A stretch of DNA of 64,000 nt from Pullulanibacillus pueri (lineage in GTDB: Bacteria; Bacillota; Bacilli; Bacillales; Sporolactobacillaceae): assembly GCF_014639255.1 (NCBI RefSeq), contig NZ_BMFV01000020.1:16974-80973 (forward strand). The letters run 5' to 3'. The position numbers and the translations under genes were made by a program. The notes below the pieces were generated by a model. The model was not told where the DNA came from. It made no database searches and worked only from the letters and a program-made list of their open reading frames with translations. Shown in pieces: positions 21,370-30,368 of the stretch (its first letter is position 1; each line of letters starts with the position of its first letter).

Positions 21370-21945
21370 ATGACGCTTTGGCATCTCTGTCTAGCATTCT
21401 TACGCGTCGGTCTTCTGGGATACGGTGGAGGCCCCTCCTCCATCCCACTTGTTCATAAAGAAGTCGTCGATAAATATGGTTGGATGACGGATGATGAGTT
21501 TGGGGATGTGCTCGCCTTAGGCAATGCCTTACCGGGACCGATTGCAACGAAGATGGCGGGATACATTGGCTGGCGAATCGCGGGTTTTTTTGGTATGCTG
21601 GTCGCGTTATTCGCTACGATCGTTCCAACGATTATCCTCATGGTTATCCTATTAACCTTCTTATTAACCTTTCAAGATAAAGGCTGGGTCAAGGGCATGA
21701 CGCATGCTGTTGTCCCTGTTGTTGCTGTCATGCTAGCAACATTAACCTGGCAATTTTTTTCAAAGGCTAAAGAAGGCTTAGGCTGGTGGAAAGCCATTGT
21801 TTTGGTTGTCATCAGTGTTGTGTTAATGGAGGGTGTTGGTCTCCATCCTGCCATTGTGATCTTGGCGCTTCTCGTTTATGTCCTCGTGATGCCGAACAAG
21901 ACACAGCAGTCTGAAGTGAAAAGGGGGAAGTCTATAGATGGCTAA
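21370..21945 (+). CDS. Chromate transporter family protein, half-size (YwrB type)
   Basis: A 191-residue single-domain CHR protein with about five hydrophobic segments. It has the conserved start FLRVGLLGYGGGPSSIPL and the LGNALPGPIATKMAGYIGW motif. Half-size CHR proteins act as pairs with a partner of opposite topology; the partner is the next gene. The true substrate may be an anion other than chromate. The start is uncertain: ATG 21370 is chosen, but GTG 21364 or TTG 21361 are in frame. It overlaps the next gene by 8 bp. Confidence 0.88.
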   Translation: MTLWHLCLAFLRVGLLGYGGGPSSIPLVHKEVVDKYGWMTDDEFGDVLALGNALPGPIATKMAGYIGWRIAGFFGMLVALFATIVPTIILMVILLTFLLTFQDKGWVKGMTHAVVPVVAVMLATLTWQFFSKAKEGLGWWKAIVLVVISVVLMEGVGLHPAIVILALLVYVLVMPNKTQQSEVKRGKSIDG

Positions 21946-22474
21946 TTTATGGCATATCTTCTTAGCCTTTTTCATTCCAGGTATCGTTGGCTACGGTGGA
22001 GGTCCGGCTTCCATTCCGCTGATTGAGAATGAGGTTGTCCAACATTATCACTGGTTAACAGTGAATGAATTTAGTCGAGTGTTAGCACTTGGAAATTCGC
22101 TGCCTGGACCGATAGCAACCAAAATGGCGGGTTATATTGGGTTTGAACAAGGGAATATTTTGGGTTTAGTCATAGGGTTGTTAGCGACTGTTGCCCCCTC
22201 TATTCTATTGATGATCGTGCTTTTGAAGCTATTAGATCGCTTTAAAAAGTCACCTAAGGTCAAACGATTAACCCTGCTCATTCGTCCAACAATTGCGGTG
22301 TTACTCGCGGTCATGACGTATGAATTTCTTCGGAGCTCCTTTGTGGAAGGCGGCGCCTTTCAGACCGTGTTTTTAATCATTGTCAGCTTTGTCCTGCTCG
22401 AAAGGCTGAAGATTCATCCCGCCTTTGTGATCTTAGGCTCCTTATGCTACGGCGCTATCTTTATGGCCAGCTAA
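21938..22474 (+). CDS. Chromate transporter family protein, half-size (YwrA type)
   Basis: The 178-residue partner of the preceding CHR protein, with the same GYGGGPASIPLIENEV and LGNSLPGPIATKMAGYIGF motifs and about five membrane segments. ATG 21938 follows GGGGGAAG and lies within the 3' end of its partner, so the two are translationally coupled. No terminator is visible; a 51-bp tandem repeat array begins about 47 bp after the stop. Confidence 0.9.
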   Translation: MANLWHIFLAFFIPGIVGYGGGPASIPLIENEVVQHYHWLTVNEFSRVLALGNSLPGPIATKMAGYIGFEQGNILGLVIGLLATVAPSILLMIVLLKLLDRFKKSPKVKRLTLLIRPTIAVLLAVMTYEFLRSSFVEGGAFQTVFLIIVSFVLLERLKIHPAFVILGSLCYGAIFMAS

Positions 22475-22520
22475 AGCCTCTTGCAGGCCCTCCTTCTATA
22501 GCAACGGTCAAAGCAATATA

Positions 22521-23250
22521 GAGAAAAACCGGTCACCAGAGAAGGCGGGTGGCGCCCGTTTTGAAGGAGAAGAGAAAAAATGGTCATCAGAGCGGGCAGG
22601 TGGCGCCCGTTTTGAAGGAGAAGAGAAAAATTGGTCACCAGAGCGGTCGGGTGGCGCCCGTTTTGAAGGAGAAGAGAAAAATTGGTCACCAGAGAAGGCT
22701 GGTGGCGCCCGTTTTGAAGGAGAAGAGAAAAAATGGTCATCAGAGCGGTCGGGTGGCGCCCGTTTTGAAGGAGAAGAGAAAAATTGGTCACCAGAGCGGG
22801 CAGGTGGCGCCCGTTTTGAAGGAGAAGAGAAAAACCGGTCACCAGAGAAGGCGAGTGGCGCCCGTTTTGAAGGAGAAGAGAAAAATTGGTCACCAGAGCG
22901 GTCGAGTGGCGCCCGTTTTGAAGGAGAAGAGAAAAATTGGTCACCAGAGCGGGCAGGTGGCGCCCGTTTTGAAGGAGAAGAGAAAAAACGGTCACCAGAG
23001 AAGGCGAGTGGCGCCCGTTTTGAAGGAGAAGAGAAAAAACGGTCACCAGAGCGGTCGGGTGGCGCCCGTTTTGAAGGAGAAGAGAAAAAATGGTCACCAG
23101 AGAAGGCGGGTGGCGCCCGTTTTGAAGGAGAAGAGAAAAAATGGTCACCAGAGCGGTCGGGTGGCGCCCGTTTTGAAGGAGAAGAGAAAAATTGGTCACC
23201 AGAGCGGTCGGGTGGCGCCCGTTTTCAAAGAGAACCTGAAAAACGAGCTA
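22521..23250. repeat. 51-bp tandem repeat array (about 14 units)
   Basis: Thirteen full 51-bp units plus partial units at both ends. Each has an invariant 30-bp core beginning TGGCGCCCGTTTTGAAGGAG and a 21-bp partly variable block. The block varies at a dinucleotide (CC, AT, TT or AC) and in a tail ending AAGGCGG/AAGGCGAG, CGGTCGGG or CGGGCAGG. Because 51 is a multiple of three and stops are absent, long frames stay open on both strands (234 codons plus, 242 codons minus). That openness follows from the period and is weak evidence for a protein. The last unit decays after CGTTTTCAAAGAG. Confidence 0.92.
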
Positions 23251-23289
23251 TAAAACGACAATCCATGTATAAATTCATCCAGTAAAAAA

Positions 23290-23335
23290 ATCAACTGCAC
23301 TCCCGTGTTAAGAAACAATGGAGGTGCAGTTTGTC
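23290..23335. terminator. Terminator-like hairpin downstream of the repeat array
   Basis: AACTGCAC (23293-23300) pairs with GTGCAGTT (23324-23331), and an inner TCC/GGA extends the stem. A run of seven A residues on the plus-strand left side would be a T-run on the minus strand. It may end readthrough from either side. Confidence 0.5.
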
Positions 23336-23558
23336 TTTGGTCATAGTGGCAGTTCATTAACTTATCCAAGGGGCACGGATCTCAGGACACGGTTTCGCGA
23401 CACTGGCATCACGCATTTTCCGCTCTAATCTACTTGATTATTGCTGCTGCATTTTTGATATAAAAAATGCATAGTGCCTAGACACAGACGGGCTGTTCTG
23501 CTCTTTGACTAGTTTTCTGAAGGAATAAGAAAGCACAAAATTTTGGTCATCAGGAGTG

Positions 23559-23880
23559 TGGATTTACGCTTCAGAACGCTCGCTTTCCTCATGCCCACAC
23601 GATGTGGGTAGGGTCGGCGTTCGACGCACAGGAAGTGCTAGCTTCGGCGTTGTCACACGGACGTGACGGGTTTAGTCGAAGTTCCTTAATGACGTGACGT
23701 TTTTAGCCGATCGTCCTTAGTGGCCTCTGCTAACTTGGGATGACAATCGATTTTCCCAAGTGGATCTTCGGACATGTGCGGTTCCCGAAGGACTCTAGTT
23801 TAGGCATCTGTGAGTCAGCGGCGCTGAGGAACACACTTTGTTTAAGTGTTCCGAATCTCGCGTCTTCCGCTGCAATCCAC
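23559..23880 (+). repeat. Dispersed structured element, copy B
   Basis: The longest of the three copies. It shares GGGTAGGGTCGGCGTT and GATCGTCCTTAGTGGCCTC on the left with copy A. To the right it shares AACTTGGGA, CCCAAGTGGATCTTCGGAC, GACTCTAGTTTAGGCATC and GGAACACACT...AGTGTTCCGAATCTCGCG with the others. It contains an extra internal stretch (about 23,620-23,700) with partial direct repeats of GACGTGACG. The upstream words TTGGTCATCAGGAG (about 23,544-23,557) resemble the 51-bp array units. No gene is visible inside. Confidence 0.7.
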
Positions 23881-23931
23881 TTGATACTGACAAACCTTTT
23901 TGGTAAAAAAACTTTTTAATGTCCAACTAAA

Positions 23932-23970
23932 TGAGGACCGGGCATGCTTTATGCCCGGTCCTTCTTACCT
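23932..23970 (-). terminator. Terminator hairpin of the minus-strand lipoprotein gene
   Basis: GGACCGGGCAT pairs with ATGCCCGGTCC, a perfect 11-bp stem, 30-60 bp downstream of the minus-strand lipoprotein stop. The T-run on the minus strand is short and delayed. On the plus strand TTCTT follows, so it may work in both directions. Confidence 0.65.
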
Positions 23971-23996
23971 CAAACTTTTACTTCAACTTCCTTCTA

Positions 23997-24917
23997 TTAA
24001 AAAGCTTTCATAGACACTGCGAGTTTTAAAACTCCGAGAGGATCGGTTTGACTGCTTATTTTATAGGTCATTTCGTGGTTCTGCCAAAACACTGTAATGC
24101 TCGGTGAGTCTTTCCAAGCATGAACGGTAATCGAGCCGATGGATTGTGGTGCAGGAAGCGTATGGCTTTCGAGATAATCGACAATTTCTTTGGCTAGCGT
24201 TTTTCCTGTATCGAATTGTGTCGTTTGGTTGGCAGGGTCAGTCGGAGTATCAATGCTTAGAGACCATCTGCCTTCGTTCCATATAATATAGGAATGGCCA
24301 GCGCCTGCGCTACTTTCTCCTTTAATATTATGACCAAGATCGATGTTGGGCTGATCCACCTGGTAGTAATGAGTGATCGCCTTTTTCGCCGCTGCCGAAT
24401 TTTTATACTCTGTTCCTTCGACTGTTCCAATTGACTTCCCTTTTCCTGCCGCTCCACTATTGACCTCAGTCGGTTGATCAACTTCATATAATTTCACCTG
24501 ATAGAACCACTTCTCAGATTTTGTGACCGAAGTTAAATATGTGCCCTCAGCAAGAGAAGCATCGGTAGGGAGAATAAGGGGTACGGAGGTTTTGAGAGCA
24601 TGAGCCGTATCCTCCATCGCTTGGTGGATGGTCTTGGGAGGAGAACTTTGATGGGCGTCTTGACTGCTGTCTCCTTGATCATCCTGTGAGGAATCACTGG
24701 ATGATGACTGCCCCGTTTGGCTGTCCGCGTTGTTTTGCGTGTCCTTCGCTTGGTTTTCAGCCTCACTTTTACCTGTGTTAGGGTTCGTTTGACTCGTCCC
24801 TTCATGAGACTCCGTTGCTTGGTCACTGTTTTTATTCGCATCCTTATTTGAACCGCAGCCGGCAAGAGGGAGGACAAGCAAGCAGAGAGGGATCAAAAGT
24901 TTTATGATCGTTGGCAT
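23997..24917 (-). CDS. Lipoprotein of unknown function
   Basis: A 306-residue exported lipoprotein with signal peptide and lipobox LAGC near residue 20. A long disordered linker rich in S, Q, N, D and E (about residues 25-100) comes next. The folded part covers about residues 105-306 and ends in a beta-rich segment HAWKDSPSITVFWQNHEMTY. I do not recognise the folded domain. I chose the ATG at 24917, 8 nt after AAGGAAG. It is a single gene between the repeat-rich region and spoIIID, on the opposite strand. Confidence 0.8.
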   Translation of the reverse strand: MPTIIKLLIPLCLLVLPLAGCGSNKDANKNSDQATESHEGTSQTNPNTGKSEAENQAKDTQNNADSQTGQSSSSDSSQDDQGDSSQDAHQSSPPKTIHQAMEDTAHALKTSVPLILPTDASLAEGTYLTSVTKSEKWFYQVKLYEVDQPTEVNSGAAGKGKSIGTVEGTEYKNSAAAKKAITHYYQVDQPNIDLGHNIKGESSAGAGHSYIIWNEGRWSLSIDTPTDPANQTTQFDTGKTLAKEIVDYLESHTLPAPQSIGSITVHAWKDSPSITVFWQNHEMTYKISSQTDPLGVLKLAVSMKAF

Positions 24918-25417
24918 AAGATTCACTTCCTTTTACATAAGTTTCAAGGGGGGCTGGCCCCCAACCAATGGTGTTATTTATGACTAAATTTACCCTATAG
25001 ACTCCGGCTTAAAACAAAGGGTTTCACATGAATAGTAAAAACCTCAAAAATAGGCGCATCCCCAAAATGCTTAACCCTCATAGAACCCATGAACATGGCT
25101 TCAAATAATTAACCTGATATCGAAGGGAGATGTTCGGAAAAGGAAAATGAAAATTTCAAAAAATAAGCAGGACGTTAGAAGCTCAAACACGTGTGTAGTG
25201 CCCGTCTGAATAAAATCTTATATAAAAAATCATATAAAAACCCTTGTCCCTTCTGAGTTTTAGGCATATAACCGTTAGCGGTTTAATAAAATGTTACAAA
25301 ACTCACAAAATGATCTGAGTTTGTGCAGGCAATGAGGGCTATAGGGTGGATTGTAAGTGACCTATTGCTGCCACCTATCTCATTTTGCATGTCTTAAATT
25401 TTTGGGAGGCGAGTGGT
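24918..25417. other. Intergenic stretch between the lipoprotein gene and spoIIID
   Basis: About 500 bp without a credible gene. It should hold divergent promoters for the lipoprotein gene and spoIIID. SpoIIID is SigE-dependent in B. subtilis, but I find no convincing SigE boxes by eye. A short palindrome AACCGTTAGCGGTT is present near 25,270. Confidence 0.3.
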
Positions 25418-25696
25418 GTGCATGATTACATCAAAGAGCGAACAATCAAGATAGGCAGGCATATCGTGGAGACGAAAAAGACGGTTCGTGTGATTGCTAA
25501 GGAGTTTGGAGTATCCAAAAGTACCGTCCACAAAGATCTTACAGAGCGACTCCCCATTATTAACCCTGATTTAGCAAATGAGGTGAAGGATGTCCTTGAT
25601 TTCCATAAATCAATCCGACATCTAAGGGGAGGGGAAGCAACACGAATAAAGTATAAAAAAGACTCTGAAGATACCGTTGAAAAAGTTGGTCAATAA
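25418..25696 (+). CDS. spoIIID: Stage III sporulation transcriptional regulator SpoIIID
   Basis: SpoIIID is the small DNA-binding protein that switches mother-cell SigE genes on or off during sporulation. The 92-residue product is near-identical in pattern to the B. subtilis protein: HDYIKERTIKIG, then the helix-turn-helix RVIAKEFGVSKSTVHKDL (about residues 23-42), and the basic tail GGEATRIKYKKD. The start is GTG 25418 after GGGAGGCGA; the upstream extension is not conserved. mbl follows, the usual Bacillales order. Confidence 0.97.
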   Translation: MHDYIKERTIKIGRHIVETKKTVRVIAKEFGVSKSTVHKDLTERLPIINPDLANEVKDVLDFHKSIRHLRGGEATRIKYKKDSEDTVEKVGQ

Positions 25697-25887
25697 CCTT
25701 TCACACCCACTCTTTTTCTGATCCCGCTTTCCCTTGGAATACCGAAGACTATTGGTAGAAATTAAAATTGTAGTGATCCAAGTTTTTTCAATAAAAGACT
25801 CCCTATTGGGAAAAAATATGCTAAAATAAAAAGATGATATAAGTCGAAGTGTGACGAATAATAGGGCTCGTTATAGGGGGATAAGGA

Positions 25888-26889
25888 ATGTTTTCAAGGG
25901 ACATTGGGATAGACCTTGGCACTGCCAATGTTTTAATATATGTAAAAGGTCGTGGGATTGTTTTAAACGAACCATCCGTTGTTGCGATAGATACCAAAAC
26001 GGGAAGAGCGCTTGCTGTCGGTGAAGAAGCACGGCGCATGGTCGGCCGTACACCTGGAAATATTGTGGCGATTAGACCTCTCCGAGATGGTGTTATTGCT
26101 GATTTTGAAATCACAGAAGTTATGCTCAAGTATTTTATCAATAAAATCAGAGTGAAGGGCTTTATGAGTAAGCCACGGATCTTGATTTGTACGCCAACAA
26201 ACATCACCTCTGTTGAGCAGAAGGCTATACGTGAAGCAGCAGAAAAAAGTGGTGGTAAGCATGTGTATCTTGAAGAGGAACCAAAAGTTGCTGCGATTGG
26301 AGCTGGGATGGATATTTTTCAGCCAAGTGGAAACATGGTTATAGATATTGGCGGTGGCACAACCGATATTGCGGTGCTTTCCATGGGTGATATCGTCACC
26401 GCCACATCTACTCGAATTGCCGGAGATACATTTGACCAAGAAATTCTAAATTATATAAAAAGAGAGCATAAACTTCTCATAGGTGAACGCACTGCCGAAG
26501 ATATCAAGATCGGGGTTGCAACAGCTTTTCCTGATTTGCGTACTGAGGAGATCACCATTCGTGGACGAGATATGGTGTCAGGCCTACCGAAAACACTTAC
26601 TATATCCTCCAAAGAAATCCAAAAGGCGTTGCAAGAACCTGTGGATACGATCACACAGGCTGCAAAAAACGTATTAGAAAGAACGCCTCCAGAACTCTCT
26701 GCCGATATTATTGACCGAGGGATTATTTTAACGGGCGGTGGCGCACTGCTTCATGGTATTGATCAGCTGCTAGCGGAACAATTAAAGGTTCCTGTTGTTA
26801 TCGCTGAGAATCCAATGACCTGCGTAGCTGAAGGCACAGGTCGTATGCTTGAACATTTGGACAAGCTTCCAAAGAAAAAATTAAGCTAA
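25888..26889 (+). CDS. mbl: Rod-shape-determining actin homologue Mbl
   Basis: A MreB-family bacterial actin that guides the elongasome and lateral-wall synthesis under the membrane. The 333-residue product has the phosphate-1 motif DIGIDLGTANVLIYVKGRG, the phosphate-2 motif MVIDIGGGTTDIAVLSMG near residue 155, and the adenosine motif ILTGGGALLHGID. The starting sequence and the position after spoIIID identify Mbl rather than MreB or MreBH. ATG 25888 follows AGGGGGATAAGG. An extended -10 box TGCTAAAAT lies about 60 bp upstream. Confidence 0.96.
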   Translation: MFSRDIGIDLGTANVLIYVKGRGIVLNEPSVVAIDTKTGRALAVGEEARRMVGRTPGNIVAIRPLRDGVIADFEITEVMLKYFINKIRVKGFMSKPRILICTPTNITSVEQKAIREAAEKSGGKHVYLEEEPKVAAIGAGMDIFQPSGNMVIDIGGGTTDIAVLSMGDIVTATSTRIAGDTFDQEILNYIKREHKLLIGERTAEDIKIGVATAFPDLRTEEITIRGRDMVSGLPKTLTISSKEIQKALQEPVDTITQAAKNVLERTPPELSADIIDRGIILTGGGALLHGIDQLLAEQLKVPVVIAENPMTCVAEGTGRMLEHLDKLPKKKLS

Positions 26890-27115
26890 TTGTCTACTAA
26901 GAAAAACTGGGCTTACACCAAGGCCTTATCCATGATGACAAGCTTAGACCATCCTTTTTAGAAACAAATATATGCATTGAAGGACTTTTAAGAAAAACGA
27001 GCGTCGTACGCCATTTGCAAGCAACGCTCAAGATGTGTACTTCAGTGAGTGGACAAGCTTAAGCTAAAGGTCCCCGGCTTTATCAAGAGAACTTTTGAAA
27101 TAAAGGAGAAAACCG

Positions 27116-27928
27116 ATGTTAAGAGGATACTACACGGCTGCTAGTGGCATGCTGGCGCAAATGCAACGTCAGCAAGTGCTGACCAATGATATAGCGAATG
27201 CGAATACACCGGGATATAAGGCTGACCAAACCAGCTTACGTTCATTTAAGGATGTGCTGATCAGTCGCTTGAGTGGCGTGTCTTCCAGCCAAAACCTTGG
27301 CGGGCTATCAACCGGTGTATACCTCCAAGAAGGCATTCCTGATTTTTCAATGGGGACATTGAATGAAACGGGGAAATCGACGGACCTAGCGTTAGTGCCC
27401 ACAGAGGTTCCAGCCGATCAAAAAAACGGACAACCTGGCGCTCTATTTTTAACGGTTCAGCAAGCAGATGGTAGCACACGGTATACGAGAAATGGAAACC
27501 TTAGTGTGGATGCTTTGGGACGCCTAGAGACATCCGATGGCAACTTGATTTTAGGTACAAACAACCGACCAATCACAGTAAGCTCAGAGGATTTCCAAGT
27601 GGCTTCAGATGGTACAGTTTACGATAATGGTCGCGTGAGTGGGCAATTAAATATTGGTTATGCGGCTAATTCTGCCCAAATGGTTAAAGAAGGAAACGGT
27701 TTATATAAAGCAGGCGAGCAGGGTGCGGTTCTCCCTTCGGCGGTGGGAAATCAACAGATCGGCTATAGTATCAAGCAAGGCTTTTTAGAACAGTCTAACG
27801 TCTCCCCTGAAGAGGCTATGACAGATTTAATGAACACCTATAGAACTTTTCAGGCGAATCAGCAAGTGCTCAAAGCCTATGACCAAAGCATGCAGCTTGT
27901 AGCTAATAAAGTCGGACAAGTTGAATAA
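27116..27928 (+). CDS. flhO: Flagellar hook-basal body protein FlhO
   Basis: A 270-residue rod/hook-family protein exported through the flagellar type III apparatus. The N-terminal rod signature MLRGYYTAASGMLAQMQRQQ with TNDIANANTPGYKADQ is present. So is the C-terminal coiled-coil segment LEQSNVSPEEAMTDLMNTYR. It pairs with flhP, as in the mbl–flhO–flhP order of B. subtilis; both are distal rod-type proteins. ATG 27116 follows AAAGGAGAAAA. Confidence 0.93.
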   Translation: MLRGYYTAASGMLAQMQRQQVLTNDIANANTPGYKADQTSLRSFKDVLISRLSGVSSSQNLGGLSTGVYLQEGIPDFSMGTLNETGKSTDLALVPTEVPADQKNGQPGALFLTVQQADGSTRYTRNGNLSVDALGRLETSDGNLILGTNNRPITVSSEDFQVASDGTVYDNGRVSGQLNIGYAANSAQMVKEGNGLYKAGEQGAVLPSAVGNQQIGYSIKQGFLEQSNVSPEEAMTDLMNTYRTFQANQQVLKAYDQSMQLVANKVGQVE

Positions 27929-27976
27929 CCGTTAGTTAAATCGAAACGGGAAGAGACATCCCAAGGAGGGTAACGC

Positions 27977-28819
27977 ATGGATCGTTCAATGATTACTGCT
28001 GCTGTGTCTATGGGCCAGTTGCAAAAAGGTATGGACGTTATTTCAAATAATATCTCGAATCTAAATACGACGGGGTTTAAAGGTCGGAACGTATCTTTTT
28101 CGAGTTTGCTCGTTCAGTCAATGAATGAACAGCCCGATAAAAATCAAGATCTTGGACGGCTATCGCCATTAGGCGTGCGTTTTGGAAGTGGTTCAAGAGT
28201 TGCGGCCACTCAGATCGATCCAAGCCAAGGCAGTATTGAAAAAACGGATCGCGCCTTAGATTTTGCCTTAGGGAAACCGAATCAGTTCTTTACCATTCAA
28301 GTGAATGATGACGGGGGAGCTGAAACCCGTTATACGCGGAATGGGGCATTCTATTTACAAGAGGATGCACAAAATGCGAACCTTATGAATCTCGTAACGG
28401 CTGATGGGTCTTTTGTCTTGAATAACCAAGGGAATCGTATCCAAGTACCTGCGCAATTTAAGGACATTAAGGTGTCAAATACAGGGGCTATTACTGCCCA
28501 AAGACCAGGCACGTTAGACACTGTCAATGTTGGACAGCTAGGGGTAGTCAGCATTAAACATCCACAGTTATTAGAATCGATGGGGGATAGTGCCTTTACT
28601 TTGCCCGATCTTAATGCTCTCGGCTTAACGCGAGCAGATGTTTTTGATCAGCTGAATGCCGACGATCGAAGTGTCCAGCAGGGCGCATTAGAAGCTTCTA
28701 ATGTTGACCTCACTGACCAGATGACACAATTAACAAACTTGCAAAGGTCTTACCAGTTTGACGCACGGGCCATCAGTATTTCCGATGATATGATGAACCT
28801 TATTAATTCAATGAGATAA
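27977..28819 (+). CDS. flhP: Flagellar hook-basal body protein FlhP
   Basis: A 280-residue paralogue of FlhO in the FlgF/FlgG family, again with the N-terminal rod motif (DVISNNISNLNTTGFKGRNV) and the C-terminal helix VDLTDQMTQLTNLQRSYQFD. It forms part of the flagellar rod. ATG 27977 follows AAGGAGGG and lies 48 bp after flhO, so the two are co-transcribed. Their presence shows that the organism has, or recently had, flagella. Confidence 0.93.
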   Translation: MDRSMITAAVSMGQLQKGMDVISNNISNLNTTGFKGRNVSFSSLLVQSMNEQPDKNQDLGRLSPLGVRFGSGSRVAATQIDPSQGSIEKTDRALDFALGKPNQFFTIQVNDDGGAETRYTRNGAFYLQEDAQNANLMNLVTADGSFVLNNQGNRIQVPAQFKDIKVSNTGAITAQRPGTLDTVNVGQLGVVSIKHPQLLESMGDSAFTLPDLNALGLTRADVFDQLNADDRSVQQGALEASNVDLTDQMTQLTNLQRSYQFDARAISISDDMMNLINSMR

Positions 28820-28975
28820 GGAAAGTTTATGGGGATAAGGTGGAAACCATCAGGCATCAGAGGCAGCTGCCACCACACCGACTATCATGGCGATTAGGGT
28901 GTTTGGGTGGTTGCTCTCGTCTGTTGTGATAAAATCAACAGCAGTAAACAACTATGGGGAAAATGGAGTATGTTA

Positions 28976-29701
28976 ATGATGAGTAATGCAAAAGGTTCAG
29001 AGGATAACAATTCGAATAAAAACCTCGCGCAGCATTCAAGTGACGAGAGGCCAAAAACCGGCGAAGAGAAGCCTCCGATGACTCATGAAGAAAAGCCTGT
29101 CCAGACGTCGAATTTAGGCAGTCCTAAACATGATGACCCCACGTCATCAAAGCCCGAAGATCATGATCATGGACGACAAGTACAGCCTGAAGCTGACAGC
29201 GACCATGAAGCACTTACTACTGAGGAAAAAGACGCAGGCTATCCAGCGATACATACTGCGGATCAAAATCATGAAGACGAACCTAGTGACGAAGCGGTTG
29301 ACCAAACACGTGAATTTAACCCTAACGAACTTGCCGCCGCTATGGGAACAGGCGCCTTACCCGGGGACATAGGGACAGGAACCTTGTCCCAGTCCCAGCC
29401 CGTTGAAACACGAACGGCCAAGCGCGAGGGGTTAAAGCAAACAGAAAATGGTGAAAATGGAGAGGAAGAAGCGGCGACGCGACAAAAACGTCGTAAGGCT
29501 TTAAGGAAAGAGAAAAAACAGCTTAAGGTCAGAGCCTTTCCGATTTGGCTTCGCCTCGTTTTGTTGATCGTTTTAGCCTTTGTAGCTCTTGCCGTAGGCG
29601 CCATGATTGGCTATGGTGTGATTGGAAAAGGCAATCCAATGGATGTGTTCCATGTCGACACATGGAAGCATATTAAAGATCTCGTCACTAAAGGGACTTA
29701 A
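28976..29701 (+). CDS. EpuA-domain membrane protein (DNA-directed RNA polymerase subunit beta-like annotation)
   Basis: A 241-residue protein with a long acidic disordered N-terminus (about residues 1-180, rich in E, D, H, P and T) and a basic segment RQKRRKALRKEKKQLKVR. One membrane helix (about residues 190-212) leads into the EpuA signature IGYGVIGKGNPMDVF. Databases often name such proteins RNA polymerase beta subunit, which is misleading; the domain's role is unknown. The N-terminal region is longer than in most members. I chose ATG 28976, 7 nt after GGAG; an extended -10 TGATAAAAT lies about 45 bp upstream. Confidence 0.85.
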   Translation: MMSNAKGSEDNNSNKNLAQHSSDERPKTGEEKPPMTHEEKPVQTSNLGSPKHDDPTSSKPEDHDHGRQVQPEADSDHEALTTEEKDAGYPAIHTADQNHEDEPSDEAVDQTREFNPNELAAAMGTGALPGDIGTGTLSQSQPVETRTAKREGLKQTENGENGEEEAATRQKRRKALRKEKKQLKVRAFPIWLRLVLLIVLAFVALAVGAMIGYGVIGKGNPMDVFHVDTWKHIKDLVTKGT

Positions 29702-29761
29702 TGATAGAAGCCATTCACGTCTCACTAGGATGATGGTGATTATAGTTTTCTTATGACTCTC

Positions 29762-29801
29762 TCACATGGCGGCCTATTATTATGCCGCTTTTGCCATGTG
29801 A
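29762..29801 (+). other. Hairpin in the fabZ leader
   Basis: TCACATGGC (29762-29770) and GCCATGTGA (29793-29801) are perfect complements, with GGC/GCC inside the loop extending the stem. No T-run follows on the plus strand. It lies 38 bp before fabZ and could affect its expression; the sequence does not look like a FapR operator. Confidence 0.45.
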
Positions 29802-29839
29802 TTAAAAAAAATGATAGAACAAGGAAAGGCGGAATAGAC

Positions 29840-30277
29840 ATGCTAACAATAGACGAAATAAAAAAAATCCTACCTCATCGTTATCCTTTTTTACTAGTAG
29901 ACCGTATTTTAGAACTTGAAACAGGTAAGCGTGCCGTCGGGCTTAAGAACGTCACAGCTAATGAAGATTTTTTCAACGGCCATTTTCCTGAATATCCGGT
30001 GATGCCAGGTGTTCTCGTCATTGAGGCCCTCGCCCAAGTCGGTGGCATTACGGTCCTTACTATGGAAGAAAACAAAGGACGCCTCGCTTTATTCACGGGC
30101 ATCGATAACTGCCGGATTCGCCGCCAAGTGAAGCCTGGTGATCAACTCAAACTAGAAGTGGAACTCACTCGGTATCGCCGCAGCATGGGCAAAGGCCACG
30201 GTGTCGCTACAGTAGACGGCGAAATTGCTTGCGAAGCCGATTTTATGTTTGCTCTTGCTGATGCTGAAGAAGCTTAA
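29840..30277 (+). CDS. fabZ: 3-hydroxyacyl-ACP dehydratase FabZ
   Basis: FabZ removes water from 3-hydroxyacyl-ACP in type II fatty-acid elongation. The 145-residue hot-dog-fold protein has the family start [15 protein letters not shown], and the catalytic histidine and glutamate lie in [21 protein letters not shown] chose ATG 29840, preceded by AAGGAAAGGCGG; the frame continues upstream through a hairpin and is not conserved there. It ends the spoIIID–mbl–flhO–flhP–fabZ block, as in B. subtilis (ywpB). Confidence 0.97.
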   Translation: MLTIDEIKKILPHRYPFLLVDRILELETGKRAVGLKNVTANEDFFNGHFPEYPVMPGVLVIEALAQVGGITVLTMEENKGRLALFTGIDNCRIRRQVKPGDQLKLEVELTRYRRSMGKGHGVATVDGEIACEADFMFALADAEEA

Positions 30278-30325
30278 GTTGAATGCATTTTGACGCAAGT
30301 CTATATGTACATAACATAACAAATC

Positions 30326-30368
30326 AAGCCAGACCCACCTGGATTTCCGAGGGGCGTCTGGCTTTTCA
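30326..30368 (+). terminator. Rho-independent terminator after fabZ
   Basis: AAGCCAGAC pairs with GTCTGGCTT, extended by CC/GG pairs, followed by TTTTC and a later T-run. It lies about 50 bp after the fabZ stop. Confidence 0.85.

Noticed and set aside
22521..23250. CRISPR array
   Set aside because: The 30-bp constant and 21-bp variable blocks superficially look like repeat and spacer. However, the variable blocks are a few recurring variants that share GGTCACCAGAG, and no cas gene is near. It is a minisatellite.
22471..23253. Two long protein-coding genes (242 codons minus, 234 codons plus) over the tandem array
   Set aside because: Openness on both strands follows from a 51-bp period without stop codons. 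There is no convincing ribosome-binding site or non-repetitive domain on either strand.
29748..29839. FapR operator upstream of fabZ
   Set aside because: The hairpin here is palindromic, but it does not contain the TTAGTACC-type FapR sequence. It is recorded only as a hairpin.
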